A stretch of 64,000 nucleotides of DNA from Reyranella humidisoli (GCF_019039055.1 NZ_JAHOPB010000001.1:3384001-3448000); one strand, 5' to 3'; positions 18,054-26,750 are shown, counted from the first letter of the stretch. The notes: generated by a model from the letters alone, not told the origin. Numbers and translations: made by a program.

Positions 18054-18067
18054 TTGATCGACGTCAA
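18054..18067. promoter_or_regulatory. FNR/FixK-like box upstream of first universal stress gene
   Basis: The sequence TTGATCGACGTCAA matches the CRP/FNR-family palindrome TTGA-N6-TCAA with both half-sites intact. It ends 52 bases before the ATG of the universal stress gene at 18120, a normal place for an activator site. The target family is known; the binding protein in this organism is not encoded here. A second, stronger box precedes the next stress gene. Confidence 0.6.
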
Positions 18068-18119
18068 GGCGTGCTTCCCCGGCACCTCGATATTGCCGAC
18101 ACCAACCGCAGAGGGCTGC

Positions 18120-18959
18120 ATGCGTTCAATCCTCGTCACCGTCGACGACACTCCGTCCGCCATCGCGGCCAGGGCTCTCGCCGTGGCGCTGGCTCGACAA
18201 TGCGGGGCTCGCGTGAGGGGCGTGACGGCCCTTGACGTCAGCGATCTGGAGGGCGTCGAAGCGGTTCCCATGGGCGGCGCACAGTTCGGCTACGAGCGGT
18301 ACCGGCGTCGACAGGAACTGGCGAAGGAGCGACGTGCGCGCGTCGCGCAACTGCCGGAATTGTTCGAACGGTCTATGGCCGAGTCGGGCATGCAGGCCGC
18401 TTGCACGACGATCAATGCCGACATTCGCGCCGGACTGCTTCGAATCGTCGAGACGTGCGACCTCGTCGTTACCGGGCGAGACACCGAGTTCCACCTTGAA
18501 CCGCTCGAGGGCGTGACGCCTCTGGTCGACCACATCATCGCAAAGGGAAGTCGCCCCGTCGTGGTGTGCGGCCCCGAATGGAACGACCGCGGTCCGGTAG
18601 TGGTGGCCTACGACGGCAGCGCTCCGTCGGCGAAGGCGTTGCAGATCGCTGCCTTGATGGGAGTCTTCGGCACCGCTGACGTTCGTATTGTTTCCGTGTC
18701 CCGTGAGGCACAAGCGGCCGCGGCGGCTGTGGAGCGCGCGCGATCTTTCCTGGACGCTCACGGCGTCATGGCGGAAGTGGAGGTCATCGAATCGACCGAA
18801 CACCCGGCCGATCTGCTGGCAAGGCGCGCTGCGGAGATGGGCGCAAGGTTGCTGGTCATGGGCGCCTTCGGTCATCGCGGCCTCGGCGACATTCTCTTCG
18901 GCTCCACGACCCGGCGCCTGTTCGACCGGGTTCCGGTTCCGCTGTTCATCTATCACTGA
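18120..18959 (+). CDS. Tandem-domain universal stress protein
   Basis: A 279-residue protein with two UspA domains. The first begins MRSILVTVDDTPSAIAAR; the second begins about residue 160 with VVVAYDGSAPSAKAL and ends with GAFGHRGLGDILFGSTTRR, which fits the ATP-binding pattern G-2x-G-9x-G-S/T. The first domain lacks that pattern, so only the second is likely to bind nucleotide. A TTGA-N6-TCAA box lies just upstream, suggesting oxygen-limitation control by an FNR/FixK regulator. It pairs with a similar tandem gene 142 bases downstream. The exact cellular role of such proteins (survival under hypoxia or starvation) is inferred from the family. Confidence 0.9.
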   Translation: MRSILVTVDDTPSAIAARALAVALARQCGARVRGVTALDVSDLEGVEAVPMGGAQFGYERYRRRQELAKERRARVAQLPELFERSMAESGMQAACTTINADIRAGLLRIVETCDLVVTGRDTEFHLEPLEGVTPLVDHIIAKGSRPVVVCGPEWNDRGPVVVAYDGSAPSAKALQIAALMGVFGTADVRIVSVSREAQAAAAAVERARSFLDAHGVMAEVEVIESTEHPADLLARRAAEMGARLLVMGAFGHRGLGDILFGSTTRRLFDRVPVPLFIYH

Positions 18960-18990
18960 GGGGCCAACGACCGGACGTGGTCCGCCGGGG

Positions 18991-19004
18991 TTGATGCAGA
19001 TCAA
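18991..19004. promoter_or_regulatory. FNR/FixK box upstream of second universal stress gene
   Basis: TTGATGCAGATCAA is a perfect match to the FNR consensus TTGAT-N4-ATCAA. It ends 97 bases before the ATG of the second universal stress gene (19102), so a promoter at about 19040-19060 would place it near position -41.5. Finding such a palindrome in each of the two gaps before stress genes makes chance unlikely. The regulator is not in the window. Confidence 0.72.
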
Positions 19005-19101
19005 GGGCAGACGGGCCGTCTTTCTCCAGAATTGCACAGCTTGTGAGATTGGGCCTTCGGCCGCCCCTCACGCGCTCGGCTCACTCAACTGGAGAAGAGA
19101 C

Positions 19102-19941
19102 ATGAATACGACCCGCAGGGCCTATATGCCGTTGGCGACCTATCCAGAGACGGTCGAAGATGAGGCCGTCCTGGCGGCTGCCGGCTTCGCCATGTCGCTG
19201 GGAGGCGAGCTCGTGGTTACGACCTTCTCCGTCGACATTCCACGGGTGCAGTCGCCGTTGGCCGGCCTGCTGATCGACATCCCCGGTCTGGTTCAGGCGG
19301 CCGAAGACAAGAGCAAGTCCGAATGCGCCCGCCTCCAGAGCCTGATCGGCGGGCTCGCAGCTCCGCCCGCGGTGAACTGCACGAGCCGGAAGATCCTTCT
19401 GAGCGGGCTCCTCGATGCGGCTGCCGCCGAGGCTCGATACTACGATCTGGCGGTGCTTCCCTGGTCCAGGGAAGAGGCTTCCGCCCAGCATCTGATCGAG
19501 GCCGTCGTATTCGGATCCGGTCGGCCAGCCATTCTGGTGCCGAGTTCCGCCCAGCCGGCCGCCAAGCTGGACCATATCGCGATCGCGTGGGATGCAAGCC
19601 GGGTCGCCGCCCGCGCGCTCGGCGATGCCCTTCCCCTTCTGGCAGACGGTGGTCGCGTCACGGTGTTGACGGTCGGCGATGAGAAGCCTCTGGCTGGAGC
19701 AGCTCTCGCCAGCCTTCTTGCTTCCTCGCTGGAGAAGCGGGGGGTGAAGGCACATCCCATGGAGATCACTCTCGGCGAAAAGACGATCGCCCAGGCGTTG
19801 CAGGAGAAGGCCCTGGCGGAGGGCGCGCAGATGCTTGCGATGGGAGGCTTCGGCCATTCCCGCCTCCGCGACTTCGTTCTCGGCGGCGCAACCACGGGTG
19901 TGTTCGCGGATCTTCGCCTGCCCGTGTTGCTGTCGCACTAG
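19102..19941 (+). CDS. Tandem-domain universal stress protein
   Basis: A 279-residue protein, equal in length to the preceding stress protein but clearly diverged. It begins MNTTRRAYMPLATYPETVED and has a second UspA domain starting about residue 150 (LDHIAIAWDASRVAARALG) with the end motif MGGFGHSRLRDFVLGGATTG, a G-2x-G-9x-G variant with GGAT at the phosphate loop. The first domain is degenerate. GGAGAAGAGAC precedes the ATG. A perfect FNR box lies upstream, so it is probably induced at low oxygen. Its stop codon overlaps the stop of the convergent DUF429 gene. Confidence 0.88.
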   Translation: MNTTRRAYMPLATYPETVEDEAVLAAAGFAMSLGGELVVTTFSVDIPRVQSPLAGLLIDIPGLVQAAEDKSKSECARLQSLIGGLAAPPAVNCTSRKILLSGLLDAAAAEARYYDLAVLPWSREEASAQHLIEAVVFGSGRPAILVPSSAQPAAKLDHIAIAWDASRVAARALGDALPLLADGGRVTVLTVGDEKPLAGAALASLLASSLEKRGVKAHPMEITLGEKTIAQALQEKALAEGAQMLAMGGFGHSRLRDFVLGGATTGVFADLRLPVLLSH

Positions 19942-20651
19942 AACCAGATGTTCATCGGGAGCCCGTAGCGGTCACGCTCGTGCTCCGCGCCCAGGCGCTT
20001 GGCCGTGCCCTCGGCGATCAGCAGGGCCGTTCGGCAGACGGCGATGGCGTCGAGCACGTCGTCGCGCGCGGCACCCGACACGGTGCTTGGCGTCCAGTCG
20101 AAGCCGTGCCGCGCGAGGAGGCCGAGGCGTTCCGCGAAACCCTCGGGTTTGCGCTTCTTGCTGAGTACGGGCTTGCCGCCGTTCATGCGGGCGAAGGCGA
20201 GTTCTGGATGCGCTTCGTGGACGATCGCGTGGAGGGCCTTGTTGCCGCGCATCAGCGCGTCGACCTCACGCATCTTGGGGAAGAGATGAAACGTCTGCCG
20301 GGGTAGCCCGATCCCCAGGCTCTTGCTGAGGGCATTGGCCTCGGCATGCGTGGTGCCGTCGAGGGCCGGCCGGCAAGGAGTGGGGAAGACCGAACTCGCC
20401 TTGCCGGGCAGGAGCTTCCGAGCCTCGACTTCGCAGGCGCGCGGCGGGCGCGGCACATCGACGAAGCCGATCGGCATGTCGACGGCCAGAATCAAAAGAC
20501 CCTCGCAGGCTTCGGCGAGGGTCTTCACGACTCTTATATCGAGGACGCCGTCAGCGTCGCGCCGGCAGACGACCCAGCCGGTACGACAGCCGTCGGCGCC
20601 CGCGACGATCAACGAGCGCCTACCAGCTGGCCATCTTGGCCGTGAGGTCAC
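19938..20651 (-). CDS. DUF429 family protein
   Basis: A 237-residue protein of the DUF429 family, predicted RNase H-like nucleases of unproven function. Recognisable segments are [13 protein letters not shown] near the N-terminus, [22 protein letters not shown], and the C-terminal [19 protein letters not shown] with paired acidic residues. The listed start is a GTG inside the end of icd (32-base overlap); a TTG at 20612, just after the icd stop, would give a 224-residue protein starting at the conserved strand and may be the real start. The stop overlaps that of the convergent stress gene. Confidence 0.78.
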   Translation of the reverse strand: MTSRPRWPAGRRSLIVAGADGCRTGWVVCRRDADGVLDIRVVKTLAEACEGLLILAVDMPIGFVDVPRPPRACEVEARKLLPGKASSVFPTPCRPALDGTTHAEANALSKSLGIGLPRQTFHLFPKMREVDALMRGNKALHAIVHEAHPELAFARMNGGKPVLSKKRKPEGFAERLGLLARHGFDWTPSTVSGAARDDVLDAIAVCRTALLIAEGTAKRLGAEHERDRYGLPMNIWF

Positions 20652-21837
20652 GGTCCAGCACCGCCAGGAACTCCTCGGTCGTCATGTAGGGCTGGCCCTT
20701 GTCGATCAGGAGCGCGAGATCCTTGGTCATCCTGCCGCCCTCGACCGCCTCGACGCAGACCTTCTCCAGCGCCTCCGCGAACTTCACCACCTCGGGCGTG
20801 CCGTCGAACGTGCCGCGGTACTTGAGGCCCTGCGTCCAGGCGAAGATCGACGCAATCGGGTTGGTCGAGGTCGGCTTGCCTTTCTGGTGTTCGCGGTAGT
20901 GGCGCGTCACCGTGCCGTGCGCGGCCTCGGCCTCGACGGTCTTGCCGTCGGGAGTCAGCAGCACCGACGTCATGAGGCCCAGCGAGCCGAAGCCCTGGGC
21001 CACCGTGTCGGACTGCACGTCGCCGTCGTAGTTCTTGCACGCCCAGACGAATTCGCCGTGCCACTTCAGGGCGGAGGCGACCATGTCGTCGATCAGGCGG
21101 TGCTGGTAGCCGATGTTCTTCGCCTTGAACCTGTCGGCGAACTCCTTGTCGAAGACTTCCTGGAACAGGTCCTTGAAGCGGCCGTCGTAGCGCTTGAGGA
21201 TGGTGTTCTTGGTCGAGAGATAGACCGGCCAGCCGCGCATCAGGCCATAATTGAACGAGCTGCGCGCGAAGCCGATGATCGATTCGTCGAGATTGTACAT
21301 CGTCATGGCGACGCCGCCGGCCGGGAAGTCGAACACGTCGCGCTCGATCACCGTGCCGTCCTCACCCTCGAAGCGGACCGTGAGCTTGCCCTTGCCCGGC
21401 ACCACGAAGTCGGTGGCGCGGTACTGGTCGCCGAAGGCGTGGCGGCCGATGACGATCGGATGCGTCCAGCCCGGCACGAGGCGGGGGACGTTCTTGCAGA
21501 CGATCGGCTCGCGGAAGATCGTGCCGCCGATGATGTTGCGGATGGTGCCGTTGGGAGACCGCCACATCTCCTTGAGCTTGAACTCTTCCACGCGCTGCTC
21601 GTCCGGCGTGATCGTCGCGCACTTCACGGCGACGCCGTATTGCAGCGTGGCATTGGCCGAATCGACCGTCACCCGGTCGCCGGTCGCGTCGCGGTTCTCG
21701 ATGCCGAGGTCGTAATACTTCAGGTCGATGTCGAGATAGGGAAGGATCAGCTTGTCCTTGATGAACGCCCAGATGATCCGGGTCATCTCGTCGCCGTCCA
21801 TCTCGACGATCGGGTTCTTCACCTTGATCTTCGGCAT
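20620..21837 (-). CDS. icd: NADP-dependent isocitrate dehydrogenase
   Basis: A 405-residue enzyme of the TCA cycle that oxidatively decarboxylates isocitrate to 2-oxoglutarate and yields NADPH. The sequence is the eukaryotic/alphaproteobacterial homodimeric type: [20 protein letters not shown] at the start, [37 protein letters not shown] (substrate-binding serine region), [31 protein letters not shown], and [10 protein letters not shown] for the cofactor. Two ATGs lie side by side; the second (21837) fits family length and spacing from the AAGGAAG site. The 3' end overlaps the possible start of the DUF429 gene. Confidence 0.97.
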   Translation of the reverse strand: MPKIKVKNPIVEMDGDEMTRIIWAFIKDKLILPYLDIDLKYYDLGIENRDATGDRVTVDSANATLQYGVAVKCATITPDEQRVEEFKLKEMWRSPNGTIRNIIGGTIFREPIVCKNVPRLVPGWTHPIVIGRHAFGDQYRATDFVVPGKGKLTVRFEGEDGTVIERDVFDFPAGGVAMTMYNLDESIIGFARSSFNYGLMRGWPVYLSTKNTILKRYDGRFKDLFQEVFDKEFADRFKAKNIGYQHRLIDDMVASALKWHGEFVWACKNYDGDVQSDTVAQGFGSLGLMTSVLLTPDGKTVEAEAAHGTVTRHYREHQKGKPTSTNPIASIFAWTQGLKYRGTFDGTPEVVKFAEALEKVCVEAVEGGRMTKDLALLIDKGQPYMTTEEFLAVLDRDLTAKMASW

Positions 21838-21870
21838 CATGCTTCCTTTCGCGCCCCAAAACGCCGGGTG

Positions 21871-22464
21871 CTAGACGCGGTCGAGCCGCTTTTCGAAGCC
21901 TTCGGAGCGGGGCATGGCCGCGATGGCGGGCAGGACGTCCTTCAAATCGCTCACGAAGGCGACGTGGTCGAGATGGGCAGGTTCGGCAAAGCCGCCGCCC
22001 ACCACGCCCTTGAGCAGAGCCGCCAGGGGCTGCCAGTAGCCGCCCTGGTCGATGATGACGATCGGCTTGCTGTGCAGGCCGAGCGTCCGCCAGGACAGGA
22101 CTTCGAAGAATTCCTCCAGGGTGCCGATGCCGCCCGGCAGAACCGCGAAGGCGTCGGAGCGCTCGAACATCTGCAGCTTGCGCTCGTGCATGGTCTCGAC
22201 GACCACGGTTTCCGTGAGCGCCGGATGGCCCGCCTCGCGCTGCAGCAGGAAGTTCGGGATGATGCCGACGGCCCGGCCTCCCGCATCGAGGGCGGCGTTG
22301 GCCACCAGGCCCATCAGCCCCACACCGCCGCCGCCATAGACCAGCGTGATGCCCTCCCGGGCCAGCAGGCGGCCGAGGCCGACCGCCGTCTCGCGGGTGG
22401 CGGGATCGGTGCCGAAACGGGCACCGCAGAAGACGCAGAGGGAAGAAGGGGTGAACTCGGGCAC
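21871..22464 (-). CDS. LOG-family (TIGR00730) Rossmann-fold protein
   Basis: A 197-residue protein with the lysine-decarboxylase-like/LOG signature: LCVFCGARFGTDP at the N-terminus, LVYGGGGVGLMG for nucleotide binding, ETMHERKLQMFERSDAF, and the catalytic PGGIGTLEEFFE. Characterised members are cytokinin riboside 5'-monophosphate phosphoribohydrolases, releasing free base from nucleotide 5'-monophosphates; in bacteria the physiological substrate is often unclear. Transcribed with icd on the reverse strand and located 30 bases upstream of it. Confidence 0.92.
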   Translation of the reverse strand: MPEFTPSSLCVFCGARFGTDPATRETAVGLGRLLAREGITLVYGGGGVGLMGLVANAALDAGGRAVGIIPNFLLQREAGHPALTETVVVETMHERKLQMFERSDAFAVLPGGIGTLEEFFEVLSWRTLGLHSKPIVIIDQGGYWQPLAALLKGVVGGGFAEPAHLDHVAFVSDLKDVLPAIAAMPRSEGFEKRLDRV

Positions 22465-22580
22465 GAAAGCTGCTCTTCTGGGACGAACCAGCGCGTTTCA
22501 GCGCGGGTGTGGCATGGTATTGTTACGCAAAGGCTGGCTGCGACGCCAATGGGGATGGTGGTCGCACCGTTGGGAGGGCG

Positions 22581-23660
22581 ATGTCACGAACTGTTTTCGG
22601 GCTGGTCGCTGTGGGCGCCGTGGTGATTGCGATCGCCCTGGGCGTTGCATGGCGCGGGAAGATGACCGAGCAGGCAGCGATCGACCGCCCCCCGCAGGTC
22701 GTCGGCGCGCCCGCGGCCGCGCCCACGCCTGACACCCTGACGACGGCGACCGCCCAGAAGGATCAGGCCGCTACGGGCTTCCAGATCATGGCCGGAAGCG
22801 CGCCTGCCGCGGCGCCGCCGCCCGTCATACGAGCGCCGACATTCGACGTTGCCCGCATCGGGACGGATGGCCGGGCCGTGATCGCCGGCCGCGCGGCGCC
22901 GGGGGCCAAGATCGTCCTTCTCGACGGCGGCCGCGAAATTGCCAAGGCCGAGTCCGATGCGCGGGGCGAATGGGTGATTATCGTCCAGGATCCGCCGCTT
23001 GCGGTGGGCCAGCATGAGCTTCGCGTGGTCCAGCACATCGAAGGCAAGGCGCCGCTCACCTCCGAGCAGTCGGTGGTCGCCGTGGTGCCGGAGCCGCCGG
23101 CGGCAAGCGCGCCCGCCCAGCCGCGCGCCGAGACGCTGGTGATGATCTCGCCGCCGTCCGGTGCTGCGACCGTCGTGCAGCCGCCGACGACGGCAGGCTT
23201 GCCGAAGGCCGCCGATCTCTCTCTGTCCACGGTCGACTACGACGATCGTGGCCATGTCACCGTATCCGGCCTTGCCGCTCCGGGCACCGTGGTCAGGGCC
23301 TATGTCAACGACAGGATGGTGGCCGAGGGCGTGGCCGCCTCGGACGGTCGCTGGCGGTTGAAGCCCGCCGAACCGATCGGGGAGGGCAAGCATCTGCTGA
23401 GGCTCGACCGGATCGCCCAGGACGGCAGGCCGGTCGCACGCCTCGAGCTGCCGTTCGAGCGCGTCGTCGTGGCGCCGGTGTCGAACAGCGACGCACGGCG
23501 CCTGCACATCGTGCGGGGCGACAATCTCTGGAACATCGCCCAGGCCCACTACGGCGCGGGCTGGCACCACACCGTCATTTTCGCCGCAAACAAAGATCAG
23601 GTTAAAAATCCCCATCTGATATATCCGGGGCAAATTCTCAGCCTGCCCAAGGTCAACTGA
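22581..23660 (+). CDS. Membrane-anchored LysM-domain protein
   Basis: A 359-residue protein with an N-terminal transmembrane helix (VFGLVAVGAVVIAIALGVAW), a long alanine/proline-rich periplasmic region, two Ig-like or bacterial adhesion-type units (about 95-165 and 215-290, each with GxxxVxGRAAPGAxVxL-like or VSGLAAPGTVVRAY strands) and a C-terminal LysM module starting RRLHIVRGDNLWNIAQAHYG and ending YPGQILSLPKVN. LysM binds peptidoglycan. The ATG at 22581 follows GGGAGGG and begins the helix directly; a longer frame upstream is unlikely. The next gene, psd, starts 27 bases later. Confidence 0.87.
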   Translation: MSRTVFGLVAVGAVVIAIALGVAWRGKMTEQAAIDRPPQVVGAPAAAPTPDTLTTATAQKDQAATGFQIMAGSAPAAAPPPVIRAPTFDVARIGTDGRAVIAGRAAPGAKIVLLDGGREIAKAESDARGEWVIIVQDPPLAVGQHELRVVQHIEGKAPLTSEQSVVAVVPEPPAASAPAQPRAETLVMISPPSGAATVVQPPTTAGLPKAADLSLSTVDYDDRGHVTVSGLAAPGTVVRAYVNDRMVAEGVAASDGRWRLKPAEPIGEGKHLLRLDRIAQDGRPVARLELPFERVVVAPVSNSDARRLHIVRGDNLWNIAQAHYGAGWHHTVIFAANKDQVKNPHLIYPGQILSLPKVN

Positions 23661-23687
23661 CCTTCGCAAACGGAGTGCGTCCGACCC

Positions 23688-24380
23688 ATGTTGGCCAATT
23701 TTCTGGTGCCGATCCTTGCCGACGGATGGCGCTTCATCGCTCTTTTCGCGGCCGCGACGTTCCTGGCGGCGTTGACCGGCGTGGCTTGGCTGTTCTGGCC
23801 TCTGATGGTCGTGACCCTGTGGTCGATCTACTTCTTCCGCGACCCGCCGCGTGGCGTGCCGCAGGATGACGGGCTGCTGATCGCGCCGGCTGACGGGCTG
23901 GTGCAGATGGTGGTCGATGCCGTGCCGCCCGCCGAACTGGGGTTGGGCGACAAGCCGCTGACGCGCGTGTCGATCTTCCTCAGCGTGTTCGATGTGCACA
24001 TCAACCGCAGCCCCTGCGCGGGAACCATCGAGGTGGTCGCCTACCGGCCTGGCAAGTTCCTGAGCGCCAACGCCGACAAGGCGAGCGAGGACAACGAGCG
24101 CACGGCCCTGGCCCTGCGCCGTGCCGACGGAAGGCTCATCGGCTGCGTGCAGATTGCGGGTTACGTGGCCCGCCGTATCGTCTGCTACGTGAAGCCGGGG
24201 CAGGCGGTCGTGGCGGGGGAACGATTCGGCCACATCCGCTTTGGTAGTCGTACGGATCTCTACCTGCCGGAGGGTGCGCGGCTGCTGGTATCGCCGGGTC
24301 AGCGCATGATCGGTGGCGAGACCGTGATGGCCGAACTCGATCCCGCCGTTTCGGGGCCGCGAACCGCCATTGAATTCTAG
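23688..24380 (+). CDS. psd: Phosphatidylserine decarboxylase
   Basis: A 230-residue short-form (proenzyme) phosphatidylserine decarboxylase that makes phosphatidylethanolamine. Two N-terminal membrane helices are followed by YFFRDPPRGVP, SIFLSVFDVHINRSP and GERFGHIRFGSRTDLYLP. The self-cleavage site that generates the pyruvoyl cofactor is the Gly186-Ser187 pair in RFGSR. Length matches the archaeal/alphaproteobacterial type rather than the long E. coli form. It is directly followed by pssA, whose product supplies its substrate, so the two form a phosphatidylethanolamine operon. Confidence 0.95.
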   Translation: MLANFLVPILADGWRFIALFAAATFLAALTGVAWLFWPLMVVTLWSIYFFRDPPRGVPQDDGLLIAPADGLVQMVVDAVPPAELGLGDKPLTRVSIFLSVFDVHINRSPCAGTIEVVAYRPGKFLSANADKASEDNERTALALRRADGRLIGCVQIAGYVARRIVCYVKPGQAVVAGERFGHIRFGSRTDLYLPEGARLLVSPGQRMIGGETVMAELDPAVSGPRTAIEF

Positions 24381-24398
24381 CGTGCAGGGAGCACGGAC

Positions 24399-25232
24399 AT
24401 GGACAGCGACCCGCGTTTGCAGCGCAGCGGATTGCGCGGCTTCTCCATCAACCGCCTGATCCCCAATATCCTGACGCTGGCGGCCCTCTGTTCGGGCCTC
24501 ACCGCCATCCGGTTCGGCCTGCAGGGAGAACTGCGCCTGGCGGTCATCGCCATCATCGTTGCCGCGATCTTCGATGCGCTCGACGGCCGCGTCGCCCGGC
24601 GGCTCGGTGTCACCAGCCGGTTCGGCGCGGAGCTCGATTCGCTGTCGGATTTCCTTTGCTTCGGCGTGGCGCCGGCCCTCGTCCTGTACCTCGCATCGCT
24701 CACCCATGCGGGCGCAGTGGGCTGGGTCGTGACCTTGATGTTCCCGATCTGCTCGGCGTTGCGTCTCGCGCGCTTCAACACGGCTCTGGAAGCGGATGTA
24801 CCGCCGCCGGCCTGGACGGGCTCGTTCTTCACCGGGGTTCCTGCGCCGGCCGGGGCGCTGCTCGCGCTGATGCCGCTCATGGTGAGCTTCGAGATCGAGG
24901 CTGCCTGGCCGCGCCATGCCGTGGTCGTGGGCCTCGTACTGGTGGCCGTCGGTGGCCTCATGGTCAGCCGCCTTCCCACCTTTTCCTTCAAGAAGGGCAG
25001 GATACCCCGCCATCTGGTGCTGCCGGCCCTGCTTGCGGCGGCCCTGGTGATGGGTGTTCTGGCCAGTGCTCCCTGGATTGCGCTGTCACTGATCGGCCTC
25101 GGCTATTTGTGCCTGATCCCGTTCAGCATAATTTCCCATCGTCGCCAGACGCTGCAGGACCGCAAAGCTGCCGAGGCGTCGGCCATTGTGCCGCTGCGCT
25201 CCGTCGACAAAGGAATGCCGCCGCGCGAATAG
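24399..25232 (+). CDS. pssA: CDP-diacylglycerol-serine O-phosphatidyltransferase
   Basis: A 277-residue integral membrane enzyme that makes phosphatidylserine from CDP-diacylglycerol and serine. The CDP-alcohol phosphatidyltransferase signature D-G-x2-A-R-x8-G-x3-D-x3-D is complete in DALDGRVARRLGVTSRFGAE followed by LDSLSDFLCFG. About eight hydrophobic helices follow, with LRLARFNTALE typical of PssA. It begins 19 bases after psd and is followed by another CDP-alcohol transferase gene. Confidence 0.94.
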   Translation: MDSDPRLQRSGLRGFSINRLIPNILTLAALCSGLTAIRFGLQGELRLAVIAIIVAAIFDALDGRVARRLGVTSRFGAELDSLSDFLCFGVAPALVLYLASLTHAGAVGWVVTLMFPICSALRLARFNTALEADVPPPAWTGSFFTGVPAPAGALLALMPLMVSFEIEAAWPRHAVVVGLVLVAVGGLMVSRLPTFSFKKGRIPRHLVLPALLAAALVMGVLASAPWIALSLIGLGYLCLIPFSIISHRRQTLQDRKAAEASAIVPLRSVDKGMPPRE

Positions 25233-25247
25233 GCTTCGGCGACGTCG

Positions 25248-25859
25248 ATGCTCGATCCCGTCCTGCGCCGCTGGATCGACCCGCCACTCGATCGCGCCGG
25301 CGCGTGGATCGCGGCCCGCGGGGTTTCGGCCAATGCCGTGAGCCTTGCCGGCCTCGCCATCGGCCTGTGTACCGTGCCGCTTCTGGCATTCGGGCACTAC
25401 GGACTCGCCATGGCGGCGATCTTCGTCAATCGCCTGCTCGACGGGCTGGATGGGGCCGTCGCGCGCCACGGCCGGCCGACCGCCCTGGGCGGCTATCTCG
25501 ATATCGTCTGCGACATGGTTTTCTATGCCGCGGTCCCTCTGGGATTCGCCCTGGCGCGGCCTGAAAACTCGGTCTGGGCCGCAGTGTTGCTCGCTTCCTT
25601 TGTCTGCACGTGCGCTTCCTTCCTGGGACGGGCGGTCATGGCAGCCGGTCGGGGCGAGTCCGATACGGGCGCACGAGGGAGGAAATCCATCTTCCATTCG
25701 GCGGGCCTCATGGAAGGGACCGAGACGATCCTGGCCTTCGTCCTCTTCTGCCTCTTCCCGATCGCCTTCCCCTGGCTGGCCGGAATCGTGGCGTTGCTAT
25801 GCTTCTGGACGGCGGCTGCCCGGGTTCTTGCGACCTTTGCAGCCGAGTCAAATTCCTGA
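25248..25859 (+). CDS. CDP-alcohol phosphatidyltransferase, substrate unknown
   Basis: A 203-residue membrane protein with the signature DGLDGAVARHGRPTALGGYL followed by DIVCDMVFY, so the catalytic aspartates are present. Five or six hydrophobic helices surround it. The family includes phosphatidylglycerophosphate, cardiolipin and phosphatidylinositol synthases; this sequence has the MxGxETxxxF-like GLMEGTETILAF segment of a subfamily common in proteobacteria without assigned product. It sits 16 bases after pssA, so it probably makes a second head group from the same CDP-diacylglycerol pool. Confidence 0.85.
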   Translation: MLDPVLRRWIDPPLDRAGAWIAARGVSANAVSLAGLAIGLCTVPLLAFGHYGLAMAAIFVNRLLDGLDGAVARHGRPTALGGYLDIVCDMVFYAAVPLGFALARPENSVWAAVLLASFVCTCASFLGRAVMAAGRGESDTGARGRKSIFHSAGLMEGTETILAFVLFCLFPIAFPWLAGIVALLCFWTAAARVLATFAAESNS

Positions 25860-26059
25860 TTTTTGATCTTCTCGGGGACGGCGGCGATTCGCAGGGCGAC
25901 AAACGCGACCCGCAAAATTCCCTATAAAAATCATATTGTTAGAAAAGATGACACAAATTGGTCTAGTTTCAATTGACCTACCAATTCACTTTAAGTACGG
26001 TTGCTAAGTGATTTCGAGCGGGCTGCTGGGCAGCCGTCAATATTGAGCTGGAGATAGAA
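25860..26059. other. AT-rich intergenic region before the pilin gene
   Basis: About 200 bases without a gene. The right half is much richer in A and T than anything else around it, with runs such as CCTATAAAAATCATATTG and TTTCAATTGACC, and contains a TATAAA element at about 25923. It most likely holds the promoter and leader of the Flp pilin gene. I could not match a clear -35/-10 pair with good spacing. A GGAGATAGAA sequence close to 26050 serves as the pilin ribosome binding site. Confidence 0.5.
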
Positions 26060-26224
26060 ATGCTTTCGATTTTCCGCCGCTTGATGAAAAACACCGACGG
26101 CGCCACCGCGGTCGAGTACACCCTCATCACCTCGCTGATCGCCGTCGCAGCCATTGCGTCGATGCGTTCCGTCAGCGGCAAGGTGAGCCACGTCCTCGGC
26201 GCGGCGACCAACGCCCTCAACTAA
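26060..26224 (+). CDS. flp: Flp-type class IVb pilin
   Basis: A 54-residue pilin precursor. The short leader MLSIFRRLMKNTDG ends at Gly14, the prepilin peptidase site, and is followed by ATAVEYTLITSLIAV with the conserved Glu at +5 (E19) and the EY pair of Flp/Fap pilins. The rest is a single hydrophobic helix and a short polar tail, the usual length for the family. The prepilin peptidase gene follows within 20-30 bases, but no tad secretion genes (tadA, cpaE, rcpA) are in the window, so assembly must use distant genes or the pilin is an orphan copy. Confidence 0.9.
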   Translation: MLSIFRRLMKNTDGATAVEYTLITSLIAVAAIASMRSVSGKVSHVLGAATNALN

Positions 26225-26255
26225 CCGATCGTCGAAGGCCTTGCCGCAGCTGGGA

Positions 26256-26750
26256 ATGCTCTTCCAGACCGGCTGCCTGGTCCTTCTGGCGGGCCTTTTG
26301 CTCGTGGCCGCTTGGCGGGATTTGCGGACCTTGCGGATCGGCAACGAGCTTTCGCTCGGCATCGCTGCTCTGTTCGGCGTGTGGGCTGTCGCAGGCTGGC
26401 TGGCTGGCGAACTTTCACCGCTTTTTCTTGGGGCTTCGGTCGCCTGTGCGGCCGGGTTGTTCGGCGTGGGGGCGGTGGCCTTTGCGAACGGAATGATCGG
26501 CGGCGGTGACGTGAAGTTTCTTGCCGCTGTCGGCCTGTTCGCCGGCCCCGCTCATGTCGTCGATTTTATGCTGGTCACGGCGCTGGTGGGCGGCGTGCTC
26601 GGCCTCGCCCTCTTGGCAGGGGCACCGATCGGCCCTGTCTCGAGCCGCGGAGATGCGACGCTGCGCAATCGCCTGCGGAGCCGGGTGCCCTACGGGCCGG
26701 CCATCGCCGCAGGGGGGCTTTGGGTTGCAATGAGACTGTCTCTCGGTTGA
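26256..26750 (+). CDS. cpaA: Prepilin peptidase, CpaA/TadV type
   Basis: A 164-residue membrane aspartic protease that cleaves Flp prepilins. Both catalytic aspartates are visible: the first in AAWRDLRTLRIGN and the second in GMIGGGDVKFLAAVGL (the GGGD motif). It has about five helices and lacks the methylase domain, as expected for the short TadV form. A TTG at 26241 would add five residues; the ATG is used here because it directly begins the first helix. The C-terminal RVPYGPAIAAGG is family-typical. It follows the pilin gene, its natural substrate. Confidence 0.9.
   Translation: MLFQTGCLVLLAGLLLVAAWRDLRTLRIGNELSLGIAALFGVWAVAGWLAGELSPLFLGASVACAAGLFGVGAVAFANGMIGGGDVKFLAAVGLFAGPAHVVDFMLVTALVGGVLGLALLAGAPIGPVSSRGDATLRNRLRSRVPYGPAIAAGGLWVAMRLSLG

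Noticed and set aside
20323..22626. 767-codon open frame on the + strand
   Set aside because: Antisense to DUF429, icd and the LOG gene, all with recognised motifs. No domain, no ribosome site and shadow-type composition.
22584..25013. 809-codon open frame on the - strand
   Set aside because: Antisense to the LysM, psd and pssA genes that have complete catalytic motifs; no independent evidence for coding.
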